Shown: positions 32,742 through 39,604 of the stretch, in pieces | Position numbering within the stretch: the first letter of the stretch is position 1 | Layout of the letters: each line of letters starts with the position of its first letter | NCBI GenBank assembly: GCA_035508435.1 | Contig: DATJNA010000079.1 | Span: 40,699-104,698, forward strand | From: JASHVB01 sp035508435 | GTDB lineage: Bacteria > Pseudomonadota > Alphaproteobacteria > Acetobacterales > Acetobacteraceae | DNA length: 64,000 nucleotides | Direction of reading: 5' to 3' | Translations under genes and position numbers: made by a program | Notes under the pieces: model-generated | Told to the model about the DNA's origin: nothing | What the model saw: only the letters and a program-made list of their open reading frames with translations | The model's database searches: none

Positions 32742-33809
32742 ATGGCACGCACGCACCGCATCGCCGTTCTGCCCGGTGACGGGATCGGCAAGGAAACCGT
32801 GCCGGAGAGCATCAAGGTGCTGGACGCCGCCGCGCGCCGCTTCGGCTTCGATCTGAGCTATACCCATTTCGATTGGTCCTGCGAGACCTACAAGCAGACC
32901 GGCCGCATGATGCCGCCCGACGGTCTGGACCGGTTGCGCGAGTCCGATTCCATTCTGCTGGGCGCCGTCGGCTGGCCAGGCGTGCCGGACCACGTCTCGT
33001 TGTGGGGTCTGCTGATCCCGATCCGCCGCGGCTTCGACCAGTACGTGAACCTGCGCCCCTGCAAGCTACTGCCTGGCGTGCGCACGCCGCTCGCCAACCG
33101 CACCGAGGCGGATATCGACTTCTATGTCGTGCGCGAGAATACCGAAGGCGAATACTCGTCGGTCGGTGGCCGCATGTTCGAGGGCACCGACCGCGAGTTC
33201 GTGGTGCAGGAGACGGTCCTGACCCGCCATGGCACCGACCGCATCCTGAAATACGCATTCGAGCTGGCGCAGTCGCGGCCGAAGCGACACCTGACGTCCG
33301 CCACCAAGTCGAACGGCATCGCCATTACCATGCCGTACTGGGACGAACGCTTTGCCGCCATGGCAAAGGACTATCCGGATGTTCGCACCGACCAGTTCCA
33401 TATCGACATATTATGCGCCCATTTCGTTCAACACCCGGACTGGTTCGATGTGGTGGTCGGCACCAACCTGTTCGGCGACATCCTGTCGGATCTCGGGCCG
33501 GCGGTGGCCGGCTCGATCGGCATCGCGGCCGGCGGCAATATCAATCCGGAACGCAAGTTCCCCTCGATGTTCGAGCCGGTTCACGGTTCGGCGCCGGATA
33601 TCGCCGGCAAGTCCATCTGCAACCCGATCGGCCAGATCTGGTCCGCGGCGTTAATGCTCCAGCATTTGGGCGAGGCGGCGGCGGGCGAGGCGATCGTCGC
33701 CGCGATCGAGACTCTGCTGCGCGAGAGCGGCCCGAAGACGCGCGACATGGGCGGGCAGGCCGGCACACAGGATGTCGGGAACGCACTGGCGCAGATCGTG
33801 GCGGGTTGA
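32742..33809 (+). CDS. tartrate dehydrogenase / D-malate dehydrogenase (decarboxylating)
   Basis: NAD-dependent beta-decarboxylating dehydrogenase of 355 residues acting on tartrate, D-malate or similar 2-hydroxy acids. The fold signature GDGIGKETVPE (residues about 13-23), the TDH/DmlA-specific RRGFDQYVNLRPCKLLPG (about 97-114), and the metal/substrate block NLFGDILSDLGPAVAGSIG with EPVHGSAPDIAGK are all present; isopropylmalate dehydrogenases lack the RRGFDQYVNLRP form. GGAAGGA eight bases before the chosen ATG; an ATG eight codons upstream lacks a site. It is followed by a toxin-gene remnant on the other strand. Confidence 0.9.
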   Translation: MARTHRIAVLPGDGIGKETVPESIKVLDAAARRFGFDLSYTHFDWSCETYKQTGRMMPPDGLDRLRESDSILLGAVGWPGVPDHVSLWGLLIPIRRGFDQYVNLRPCKLLPGVRTPLANRTEADIDFYVVRENTEGEYSSVGGRMFEGTDREFVVQETVLTRHGTDRILKYAFELAQSRPKRHLTSATKSNGIAITMPYWDERFAAMAKDYPDVRTDQFHIDILCAHFVQHPDWFDVVVGTNLFGDILSDLGPAVAGSIGIAAGGNINPERKFPSMFEPVHGSAPDIAGKSICNPIGQIWSAALMLQHLGEAAAGEAIVAAIETLLRESGPKTRDMGGQAGTQDVGNALAQIVAG

Positions 33810-33818
33810 AGGGCGCCA

Positions 33819-34040
33819 AATCCAGTTCTCCGCTCGAAGACCCGGCATGCGTGCGGACTCACGCAGGTTGTTGGTGACAACGATCAGACCCTCGCTGCGG
33901 GCATGCGCACCGATCAGCATGTCGTACGCCCCGCAGGGTTGCCCAGCCCGCGCCAATTCCGCCCGGAGCTGGCCGTGGTGCGCCGCGGCGGCGGCTCCGA
34001 AATCCAGCACCGCGCGCTGCGGCGCGATGACCCGGGCACG
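33819..34040 (-). pseudogene. vapC (PIN-domain toxin) remnant
   Basis: About 74 codons match the C-terminal half of VapC ribonucleases: VLDFGAAAAAHHGQLRAELA, then GQPCGAYDMLIGAHARSEG with the conserved PIN-domain Asp, LIVVTNNLRE and PGLRAENW. The N-terminal half, including the first catalytic Asp (DTN), is missing: an in-frame TAG lies directly upstream. The frame then continues past the normal end into the 3' end of the dehydrogenase gene on the other strand, so no proper stop is kept. No vapB antitoxin was found. A decayed toxin-antitoxin fragment. Confidence 0.7.
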
Positions 34041-34075
34041 CTACCCAATGTGACCGGTTTGGAGAAAGCTCGACC

Positions 34076-34456
34076 ATGGACATCAACCTCCCGGAGATCG
34101 TCGCCGAACTGCGGGCCGCGTTCGAACGCTACGAAACCGCCCTGGTCAGCAACGACATCGTTGCCCTCCAGCAACTGTTCTGGCGCAGCCCCCACACCAT
34201 TCGCTACGGCATCACCGAGGTCCTGCACGGCTGGGATGAAATCGGCGCCTTCCGCGCCGCCCGGTCGCCGGTCGGTCTTGCGCGCACACTGTCGCGCACC
34301 GTCATCACCACCTACGGCCGCGATTTCGCCACCGCCTCCACGTTGTTCCATCGTGCAACCGCGTCCGGCAAGCTGGGGCGGCAGATGCAAACCTGGGCAC
34401 GATTTCCCGATGGTTGGCACATTGTCGCCGCGCATGTCAGCCTGATCGACGCATGA
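34076..34456 (+). CDS. HpxZ/AtzH-like (DUF3225, SnoaL-fold) protein
   Basis: Small cone-shaped-fold protein of 126 residues resembling HpxZ of the oxalurate pathway and AtzH. The family core is readable: FERYETALVSNDIVALQQLFW (about residues 16-36), HTIRYGITEVLHGWDEIGAFR, TSLFH-type strand ASTLFHR and GRQMQTWARFPDGWHIVAAHVS. Family members help amidase or oxalurate/biuret reactions, but no such gene is adjacent. The stop overlaps the next ATG as ATGA, coupling it to the CDP-diglyceride hydrolase gene, an unusual pairing. Confidence 0.8.
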   Translation: MDINLPEIVAELRAAFERYETALVSNDIVALQQLFWRSPHTIRYGITEVLHGWDEIGAFRAARSPVGLARTLSRTVITTYGRDFATASTLFHRATASGKLGRQMQTWARFPDGWHIVAAHVSLIDA

Positions 34457-35187
34457 TTCGCACGTTGCTCTGGCTGATGCTGGCAACCGCCATTGCGCTC
34501 ACGGCCCGCGCGTCCGATCCCTCGGCGCTATGGCATATCGTGCACGACCGCTGCGTGCCGGACGAGCAAATGCACCACGATCCGGCGCCGTGTGCGGCGG
34601 TGGACCCGGCAGGTGGCTATGCCGTGCTGAAAGATCTCGTCGGCAACACGCAATTCCTGCTGCTTCCCACCGCGCGCGTCGGCGGCATCGAGGATAAGGC
34701 GATCCTGGCCCCCGATGCACCGAACTACTTTGCCGATGCGTGGGCCGCGCGCAGCTATGTCAACCAGCGCGCCGGGCGCGACCTGCCGCGCGACGACCTC
34801 GCGCTGGCGATCAACTCGATCTACGGCCGCACGCAGGACCAATTGCATATCCATATCGACTGCATTCGTGCCGATGTGCGTGATGCACTCGCCCGGCATG
34901 CGGCCGCGATCGGGCCGCGCTGGGCCGAATTTCCCGTGCCGCTGGCCGGCCGCCACTACCGCGCCATGCGTCTCGCCCAGCCAGAACTTGCCGGCACCAA
35001 TCCGTTCCGCTTGCTCGCAGCCGATGTGCCGCAGGCGCAAATGGGCAGCCACACGCTGGTGCTGACAGGCGCAGGTTTCGATGGCAGACCGGGCTTCATC
35101 TTGCTCGACGATCGCGCCGATCTTGCCGCCGGCGACAACGGTTCGGGTGAATCGCTGCAGGACCATGGCTGCGCCCTGGCCAGATGA
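34453..35187 (+). CDS. cdh: CDP-diacylglycerol diphosphatase
   Basis: Hydrolyses CDP-diacylglycerol to phosphatidate and CMP at the inner membrane. 244 residues with an N-terminal signal/anchor (LLWLMLATAIALTARAS). The HIT-like catalytic motif QLHIHIDC puts histidines at residues 132 and 134; family blocks WHIVHDRCVP near the N-terminus, NYFADAWAARSYV, LALAINSIYGRTQDQ and GFILLDDRADL near the C-terminus are all present. Start fixed by the ATGA overlap with the hpxZ-like gene; the longer frame upstream would overlap that gene further. Confidence 0.9.
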   Translation: MIRTLLWLMLATAIALTARASDPSALWHIVHDRCVPDEQMHHDPAPCAAVDPAGGYAVLKDLVGNTQFLLLPTARVGGIEDKAILAPDAPNYFADAWAARSYVNQRAGRDLPRDDLALAINSIYGRTQDQLHIHIDCIRADVRDALARHAAAIGPRWAEFPVPLAGRHYRAMRLAQPELAGTNPFRLLAADVPQAQMGSHTLVLTGAGFDGRPGFILLDDRADLAAGDNGSGESLQDHGCALAR

Positions 35188-35296
35188 GACCGCGGAATGC
35201 CGGCAGCACGCGATCGCGGGAACGCTGCGCCAGGTTGGCACCCGGTTGCGGGAACGCTGCGCCGGACGCGCCGCGCGGCACGCGAACCGAGCGGCG

Positions 35297-35707
35297 CTAT
35301 CGGTCGTATGACACTGCCTCGACCGCTTGCGGGCCGACCGGCGGCGGCCCGGCGGCCTCGACGTCGTCCAGCTCCGCATCGGTAAACAACCGCGAGCAGA
35401 CCATGAACCGCACGCCCTCGGCGGCCTCCAACGAAAAACTGTCGCCGCCCCAGGTCGTTACATCAAGCGTGAGCTCGCAGTTCGCCCAATAGGGGAACTG
35501 CGCCGCGCCGACATAGAATGGGCAGCCTTCGACCCAGCCCAGCAGCACGTCGCGTGCGCCGGCACGGAAGCTGGCGCAGCGGAAGCACATCGGCGCACTA
35601 CCCTCGCAACAGCCGCCGGACAAATGAAACAGCAGCGCTCCGTGGCGCTGTCGCAGGCGCCGCGTCAGTGCCGCGGCGGCCGGGGTGACAATCACGCGGG
35701 ACGGCAT
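35297..35707 (-). CDS. DUF779 protein linked to aldehyde dehydrogenase
   Basis: Cysteine-rich protein of 136 residues. The DUF779 core HLSGGCCEGSAPMCFR (about residues 28-43) and VEGCPFYVGAAQFPYW are present, followed by EGVRFMVCSRLFTDAEL. The family is repeatedly found next to ExaC/AldB-type aldehyde dehydrogenases, as here (57 bases downstream of that stop, same strand), but its role is not established; metal or redox chemistry by the CC/C cluster is plausible. Start chosen at the ATG with AGGGAG six bases upstream; a frame seven codons longer is possible. Confidence 0.82.
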   Translation of the reverse strand: MPSRVIVTPAAAALTRRLRQRHGALLFHLSGGCCEGSAPMCFRCASFRAGARDVLLGWVEGCPFYVGAAQFPYWANCELTLDVTTWGGDSFSLEAAEGVRFMVCSRLFTDAELDDVEAAGPPPVGPQAVEAVSYDR

Positions 35708-35764
35708 GCCCATCTCCCTGTGCGACACGGCCGGGGGACGCCTCCCCCCGCCGACCCGCCTCGA

Positions 35765-37285
35765 TCAGAAGAAGCCCAGTGCGTTCGGGCTGTAGCTGAC
35801 CAGCAGGTTCTTGGTCTGCTGGTAATGCTCCATGATCATCTTGTGGGTCTCGCGGCCGAAGCCCGACTGCTTGTAGCCGCCGAACGCCGCATGCGCCGGA
35901 TACAGGTGATAGCAGTTGGTCCACACGCGACCGGCCTTGATCTCGCGCCCGACGCGGTAGGCCACCGTGCCATTGCGCGACCAGACGCCGGCACCCAGGC
36001 CATAAATGGTGTCGTTGCCAATGCGGATGGCATCCTCCACATCCTTGAACGTGGTGACCGACAGCACCGGACCGAAGATCTCCTCCTGGAAAATGCGCAT
36101 CTTGTTGTGGCCGACGAACACGGTCGGCTTCATGTAGAAACCGCCGTCGAGTTCGCCGCCGAGCCACGCCCGCTCGCCGCCGATCGCCAGCCTGGCACCT
36201 TCCTGCTTGCCGACATCGACGTAGCCCAGGATCTTCTCCAACTGGCCGCGCGACGCCTGCGCGCCCATCATGGTGGCCTGGTCCAGCGGATGCCCCATCT
36301 TGATCTTGCCGACGCGGGCCACCGCCTTCTCCATGAACTTCTCGAAGATCGACTCCTGCACCAGCGCGCGCGACGGGCAGGTGCAGACCTCGCCCTTGTT
36401 GAAAGCGAACAAGGCGAAGCCTTCCAGTGCCTTGTCGAGGAACGCGTCGTCGGCATCCATCACGTCGGCCATGAAGATGTTCGGCGACTTGCCGCCCAGC
36501 TCCATCGTGCTGGGGATCAGGTTCTCGGCGGCATATTGCATGATCTGCCGGCCGGTCGTCGTTTCACCGGTGAAGCCGACCTTGGCGATCCGCGGGCTGG
36601 AGGCGAGCGGTGCGCCGACTTCCGAACCATGGCCGAACACGACGTTCAGCACGCCGCGCGGCAGCACGTCGCCGATCAGGTCCATCAGGATGGCCAGGCT
36701 CAACGGCGTATCGGAGGCCGGCTTGATCACCACGCAGTTGCCGCAGGCCAAGGCCGGCGCCAGCTTCCAGGCGGCCATCAGCAGGGGGAAATTCCACGGA
36801 ATGATCTGCGCCACGACGCCCATCGGCTCCTTGAAGTGATAGGCGACGGTGGTGTCGTCGAGTTCCGCCAGCGCGCCTTCCTCGGCGCGGATGCAGCCGG
36901 CAAAATAGCGGAAGTGATCGGCGGCCAGCGGCACGTCCGCCGCGCGCGTTTCGCGGATCGGCTTGCCGTTGTCCATCGTCTCGGCATACGCGAGTAATTC
37001 CAGGTTCTCCTCGATGCGATCGGCGATCTTCAGCAGCAGGCGGGAGCGCTCGGCGGGCGAGGTGCGGCCCCAGGCATCGCGCGCGGCATGCGCGGCATCG
37101 AGGGCAAGCTCGACGTCAGCGGCGTCCGAGCGGGCGATGTCGCACAGCTTCTGCCCGTCCACCGGGCTGTGGTCGGTGAAGGTGCGGCTCTTCTGCGGGG
37201 GCTCCCACTGGCCGTTGATGAAGTTGTCATAGCGCGCACGCAAGCGGCTCCGCGGCGCGGCGAGGAACTGCGGCTGGTCGTTCAT
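35765..37285 (-). CDS. acetaldehyde dehydrogenase (ExaC/AldB type)
   Basis: NAD(P)-dependent oxidation of acetaldehyde and other short aldehydes to acids; cytoplasmic, 506 residues, the usual length. Catalytic Cys in FNKGEVCTCPSRALVQ (about residue 303), general base Glu in MELGGKSPNIF, cofactor region VVIKPASDTP and GFTGETTTGR. The GEVCTCPSR form is diagnostic of the AldB/ExaC subgroup. AGGAG eight bases before the ATG. An FNR-like site (TTGAC-CTGG-ATCAA) lies 130-145 bases upstream, and DUF779 follows, so ethanol/acetaldehyde metabolism under oxygen control is plausible. Confidence 0.92.
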   Translation of the reverse strand: MNDQPQFLAAPRSRLRARYDNFINGQWEPPQKSRTFTDHSPVDGQKLCDIARSDAADVELALDAAHAARDAWGRTSPAERSRLLLKIADRIEENLELLAYAETMDNGKPIRETRAADVPLAADHFRYFAGCIRAEEGALAELDDTTVAYHFKEPMGVVAQIIPWNFPLLMAAWKLAPALACGNCVVIKPASDTPLSLAILMDLIGDVLPRGVLNVVFGHGSEVGAPLASSPRIAKVGFTGETTTGRQIMQYAAENLIPSTMELGGKSPNIFMADVMDADDAFLDKALEGFALFAFNKGEVCTCPSRALVQESIFEKFMEKAVARVGKIKMGHPLDQATMMGAQASRGQLEKILGYVDVGKQEGARLAIGGERAWLGGELDGGFYMKPTVFVGHNKMRIFQEEIFGPVLSVTTFKDVEDAIRIGNDTIYGLGAGVWSRNGTVAYRVGREIKAGRVWTNCYHLYPAHAAFGGYKQSGFGRETHKMIMEHYQQTKNLLVSYSPNALGFF

Positions 37286-37598
37286 GAAGCTGTCTCCTGG
37301 AACTGCCTGGGAAGGCCGGGCGGACTCCTCGGACCGATTGGAATTTGGGCAGAGATGAAGATTTCACCCGCCCGCGTTAAGGATTGGTTCATTGCCATGC
37401 GGCGCCGGGTGTCGCATTGACCTGGATCAAATCCGGCGCGGCACCCCGCGTTTCGGTTGTGCCGGTGGCATCGGCCCGCCCGTGTCATCCCGCCCCGTGT
37501 CATAGGGCGCGCGCGACTCGCGCTCGGCTGCCCGCTATGCCCGCCTGATCCGCGCGGGCCGTCGCTGCGTTGTGCGAATGGCGGCGCCTGCCGGCCCC
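37286..37598. other. intergenic region upstream of the aldehyde dehydrogenase
   Basis: Holds the FNR-like site (37417-37430) and an AT-richer stretch near 37345-37400 that is the likely promoter. The right half is GC-rich with no gene recognised. No sigma54 GG-N10-GC element was found on the minus strand by eye. Confidence 0.4.
37417..37430. promoter_or_regulatory. FNR-like box upstream of aldehyde dehydrogenase
   Basis: TTGAC-CTGG-ATCAA differs from the FNR/FixK consensus at one position (C for T). Centred about 138 bases before the aldehyde dehydrogenase start on the minus strand. Confidence 0.5.
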
Positions 37599-38024
37599 TC
37601 AGCGTTGCCGCCAGGGCAGGCTTTCGGCCTTCCAGCCCGCCGCCACGCCGCGATGGCCGTCGGCGTTCACCGCGCCCTCAAATCCATCCGCCACATTGTA
37701 CGCGTGCGGGAACCCCGCCGCCTGCGCCGCCTGCGCCGCGGCATGGCTGCGCTGGCCGCTGCGGCACAGGAAATAGATGTGATGCTCTGGCGTGAAGCCG
37801 GCCTCCTTCAGGTGGTCGACGAATTTCTCGTTCCGCGCCATCGTCGGATACACCTGCCACGGGATCAGCACCGCCTGCTTGCCCGCCGTCGCCAGGTCCG
37901 GCAGGCCGACGAACGCCCACTCCGGTTCGGTGCGCACGTCCACCAACTGGGCCTGGGGATTCCGCCGCAGGGCTTCCCATACCTTCGACGGCGGCACATT
38001 CTGAATGCCCTTTGGATCGACCAT
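37599..38024 (-). CDS. rhodanese-like domain protein
   Basis: Single-domain sulfurtransferase-like protein of 141 residues. Active-site loop LCRSGQRS with Cys87; substrate-side motif LVDVRTEPEWAFVG (about residues 27-40) is the CH2A-type DVRxxxEW block; the C-terminal VADGFEGAVNADGHRG matches the group that ends in WKAxxLPW. No signal peptide, so cytoplasmic sulfur or cyanide chemistry. AGGAG eight bases before the ATG. Its start is only 30 bases from the start of the divergent cysteine synthase gene, hinting at joint sulfur metabolism. Confidence 0.88.
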   Translation of the reverse strand: MVDPKGIQNVPPSKVWEALRRNPQAQLVDVRTEPEWAFVGLPDLATAGKQAVLIPWQVYPTMARNEKFVDHLKEAGFTPEHHIYFLCRSGQRSHAAAQAAQAAGFPHAYNVADGFEGAVNADGHRGVAAGWKAESLPWRQR

Positions 38025-38054
38025 CCGAGGAACTCCTGCCGCAAGAGGGTGCGA

Positions 38055-39059
38055 ATGACCAGCCTATACCACGGCTCCCGCTGGGAGGACGACCTGCCCG
38101 CCGCCATCGGCAGCACGCCATTGATCAAGCTGCGCCGCGCGTCGGAGGCGACCGGCTGCACCATCCTCGGCAAGGCCGAGTTCCTCAATCCCGGTGGTTC
38201 GGTGAAGGACCGCACCGGCTGGTTCATCATCGCGGACGCGGAGAAGCGCGGCGCGCTGAAGCCGGGCGGCACGATCGTCGAGGGCACCGCGGGCAACACC
38301 GGCATCGGCCTCACGCTGGTGGGCAACGCGCGCGGCTACCGCTGCGTCATCGTCATGCCCGAGACGCAGAGCAAGGAGAAGATCGACTTCCTGCGCATGA
38401 TCGGCGCCGATCTGCGGCTGGTGCCGGCCAAGCCGCAGCGCGATCCCGGCCATTATACCCACACCTCGCGCCGCCTGGCGGAGGAAATGGGCGCGGTCTG
38501 GGCCAACCAGTTCGACAACCTCGCCAACCGCGACGGCCACCAGGCGACCACCGGCGTCGAGATCTGGCAGCAGACGGGCGGCAAGGTGGACGCCTTCACA
38601 TGCTCCTGCGGCACCGGCGGCACCTTGGCGGGGGTGGCGCTCGCGCTGAAAGCGAAAAACCCGCAGGTCCGCATCGTGCTGGCCGATCCGGAAGGCAGCG
38701 GCTTCTATGGCTGGATCAAAGGCAACGACCTGACAATCTCGGGCAGTTCGATCACCGAAGGCATTGGCAATTCGCGCGTCACCGCCAACCTCGAAGGCGC
38801 GCCGATCGACGATGCCGAACGGATCCCGGACCCCGAGGCGTTGGACTGCATCTATGACGCGCTGATCCATGAAGGGCTGTCGGTCGGCACGTCGTCCGGC
38901 ATCAACATCGCGGCAGCGATCCGGGTGGCGAAGGCTTTGGGGCCGGGACACACCGTGGTGACGATCCTCGCCGACGGCGGCTCGCGTTACCAATCCAAAT
39001 TGTTCAATCTCGACTTCCTGCGGTCGAAGAACCTGCCGCTCCCCCGCTGGATGACGTAA
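38055..39059 (+). CDS. cysK: cysteine synthase A
   Basis: PLP enzyme making cysteine from O-acetylserine and sulfide; cytoplasmic, 334 residues. PLP lysine is K51 in NPGGSVKDRTG; phosphate-binding loop GTAGNTGIG (about residues 76-84); the asparagine loop and CGTGGTLAG are in place, and LSVGTSSGINIAAA closes the site. The long C-terminal block SRYQSKLFNLDFLRSKNLP marks the alphaproteobacterial subtype about 20 residues longer than E. coli CysK. The start was chosen at the family N-terminus with AGAGGG upstream; a 161-codon longer frame is the shadow of the opposite rhodanese gene. Confidence 0.9.
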   Translation: MTSLYHGSRWEDDLPAAIGSTPLIKLRRASEATGCTILGKAEFLNPGGSVKDRTGWFIIADAEKRGALKPGGTIVEGTAGNTGIGLTLVGNARGYRCVIVMPETQSKEKIDFLRMIGADLRLVPAKPQRDPGHYTHTSRRLAEEMGAVWANQFDNLANRDGHQATTGVEIWQQTGGKVDAFTCSCGTGGTLAGVALALKAKNPQVRIVLADPEGSGFYGWIKGNDLTISGSSITEGIGNSRVTANLEGAPIDDAERIPDPEALDCIYDALIHEGLSVGTSSGINIAAAIRVAKALGPGHTVVTILADGGSRYQSKLFNLDFLRSKNLPLPRWMT

Positions 39060-39111
39060 CGCAAAGGGCGGCAGTTGCTCACCCTCCCCTCGTGCAACGC
39101 GAGGCGTTTGA

Positions 39112-39597
39112 TCAGCGCGCCTCGACCAGCGCCTCCGCCGCGAGCTCTTCCTCCATGGTCAGGTTCTGCTTGATCGCGGCCATCATATCGATCAGCGCCT
39201 CGGCCGCGCCGGCAGGCAGGCCGGCGAAGGCCTCGGCCCGAATCTCCTGGTTGATTTGCAGAATCCGCTCCAGCACCGGCCTGGCCGCCGGCGTCAGCCA
39301 CAGCGTGCGGATGCGCCGGTCGGTCGGGTGAGCGTGGCGCTCCACCAGCCCTTCGTCGCACAGCTTGTCCAGCATGCGCACCAGCGAGATCGCCTCCATG
39401 TCGAGCAATGCCGCGATCTCCGCCTGGCTGACGCCCTCGCGGTGCGCGATGTGCAGCAGCACCGATGCCTGGCGTCGCGTCAGCGGCAGCCCGGTCCGGC
39501 GCGCCCGGCGCTCGAAATTCCGCTTCATCATCCGCGACACGTCCTGCACCAGGAAACCGAAGCTGCGTCCGACCGCGGATGATTCTGTGCCTGGCAT
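39112..39597 (-). CDS. MarR-family transcriptional regulator (end of RND operon)
   Basis: Winged-helix regulator of 161 residues. Helix-turn-helix VSQAEIAALLDMEAISLVRMLDKLCDEGL (about residues 56-84) and wing HPTDRRIRTLWLT with the DRR signature. It begins seven bases after the RND transporter stop, with GGAGTGA in front, and is therefore the third gene of the efflux operon, the likely repressor of it. An alternative GTG start six codons up would overlap the transporter gene by 11 bases. Confidence 0.88.
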   Translation of the reverse strand: MPGTESSAVGRSFGFLVQDVSRMMKRNFERRARRTGLPLTRRQASVLLHIAHREGVSQAEIAALLDMEAISLVRMLDKLCDEGLVERHAHPTDRRIRTLWLTPAARPVLERILQINQEIRAEAFAGLPAGAAEALIDMMAAIKQNLTMEEELAAEALVEAR

Positions 39598-39604
39598 TGC
39601 CGGA

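Noticed and set aside
37572..38054. 161-codon extension of cysteine synthase
   Set aside because: It is the reverse-strand shadow of the rhodanese gene.
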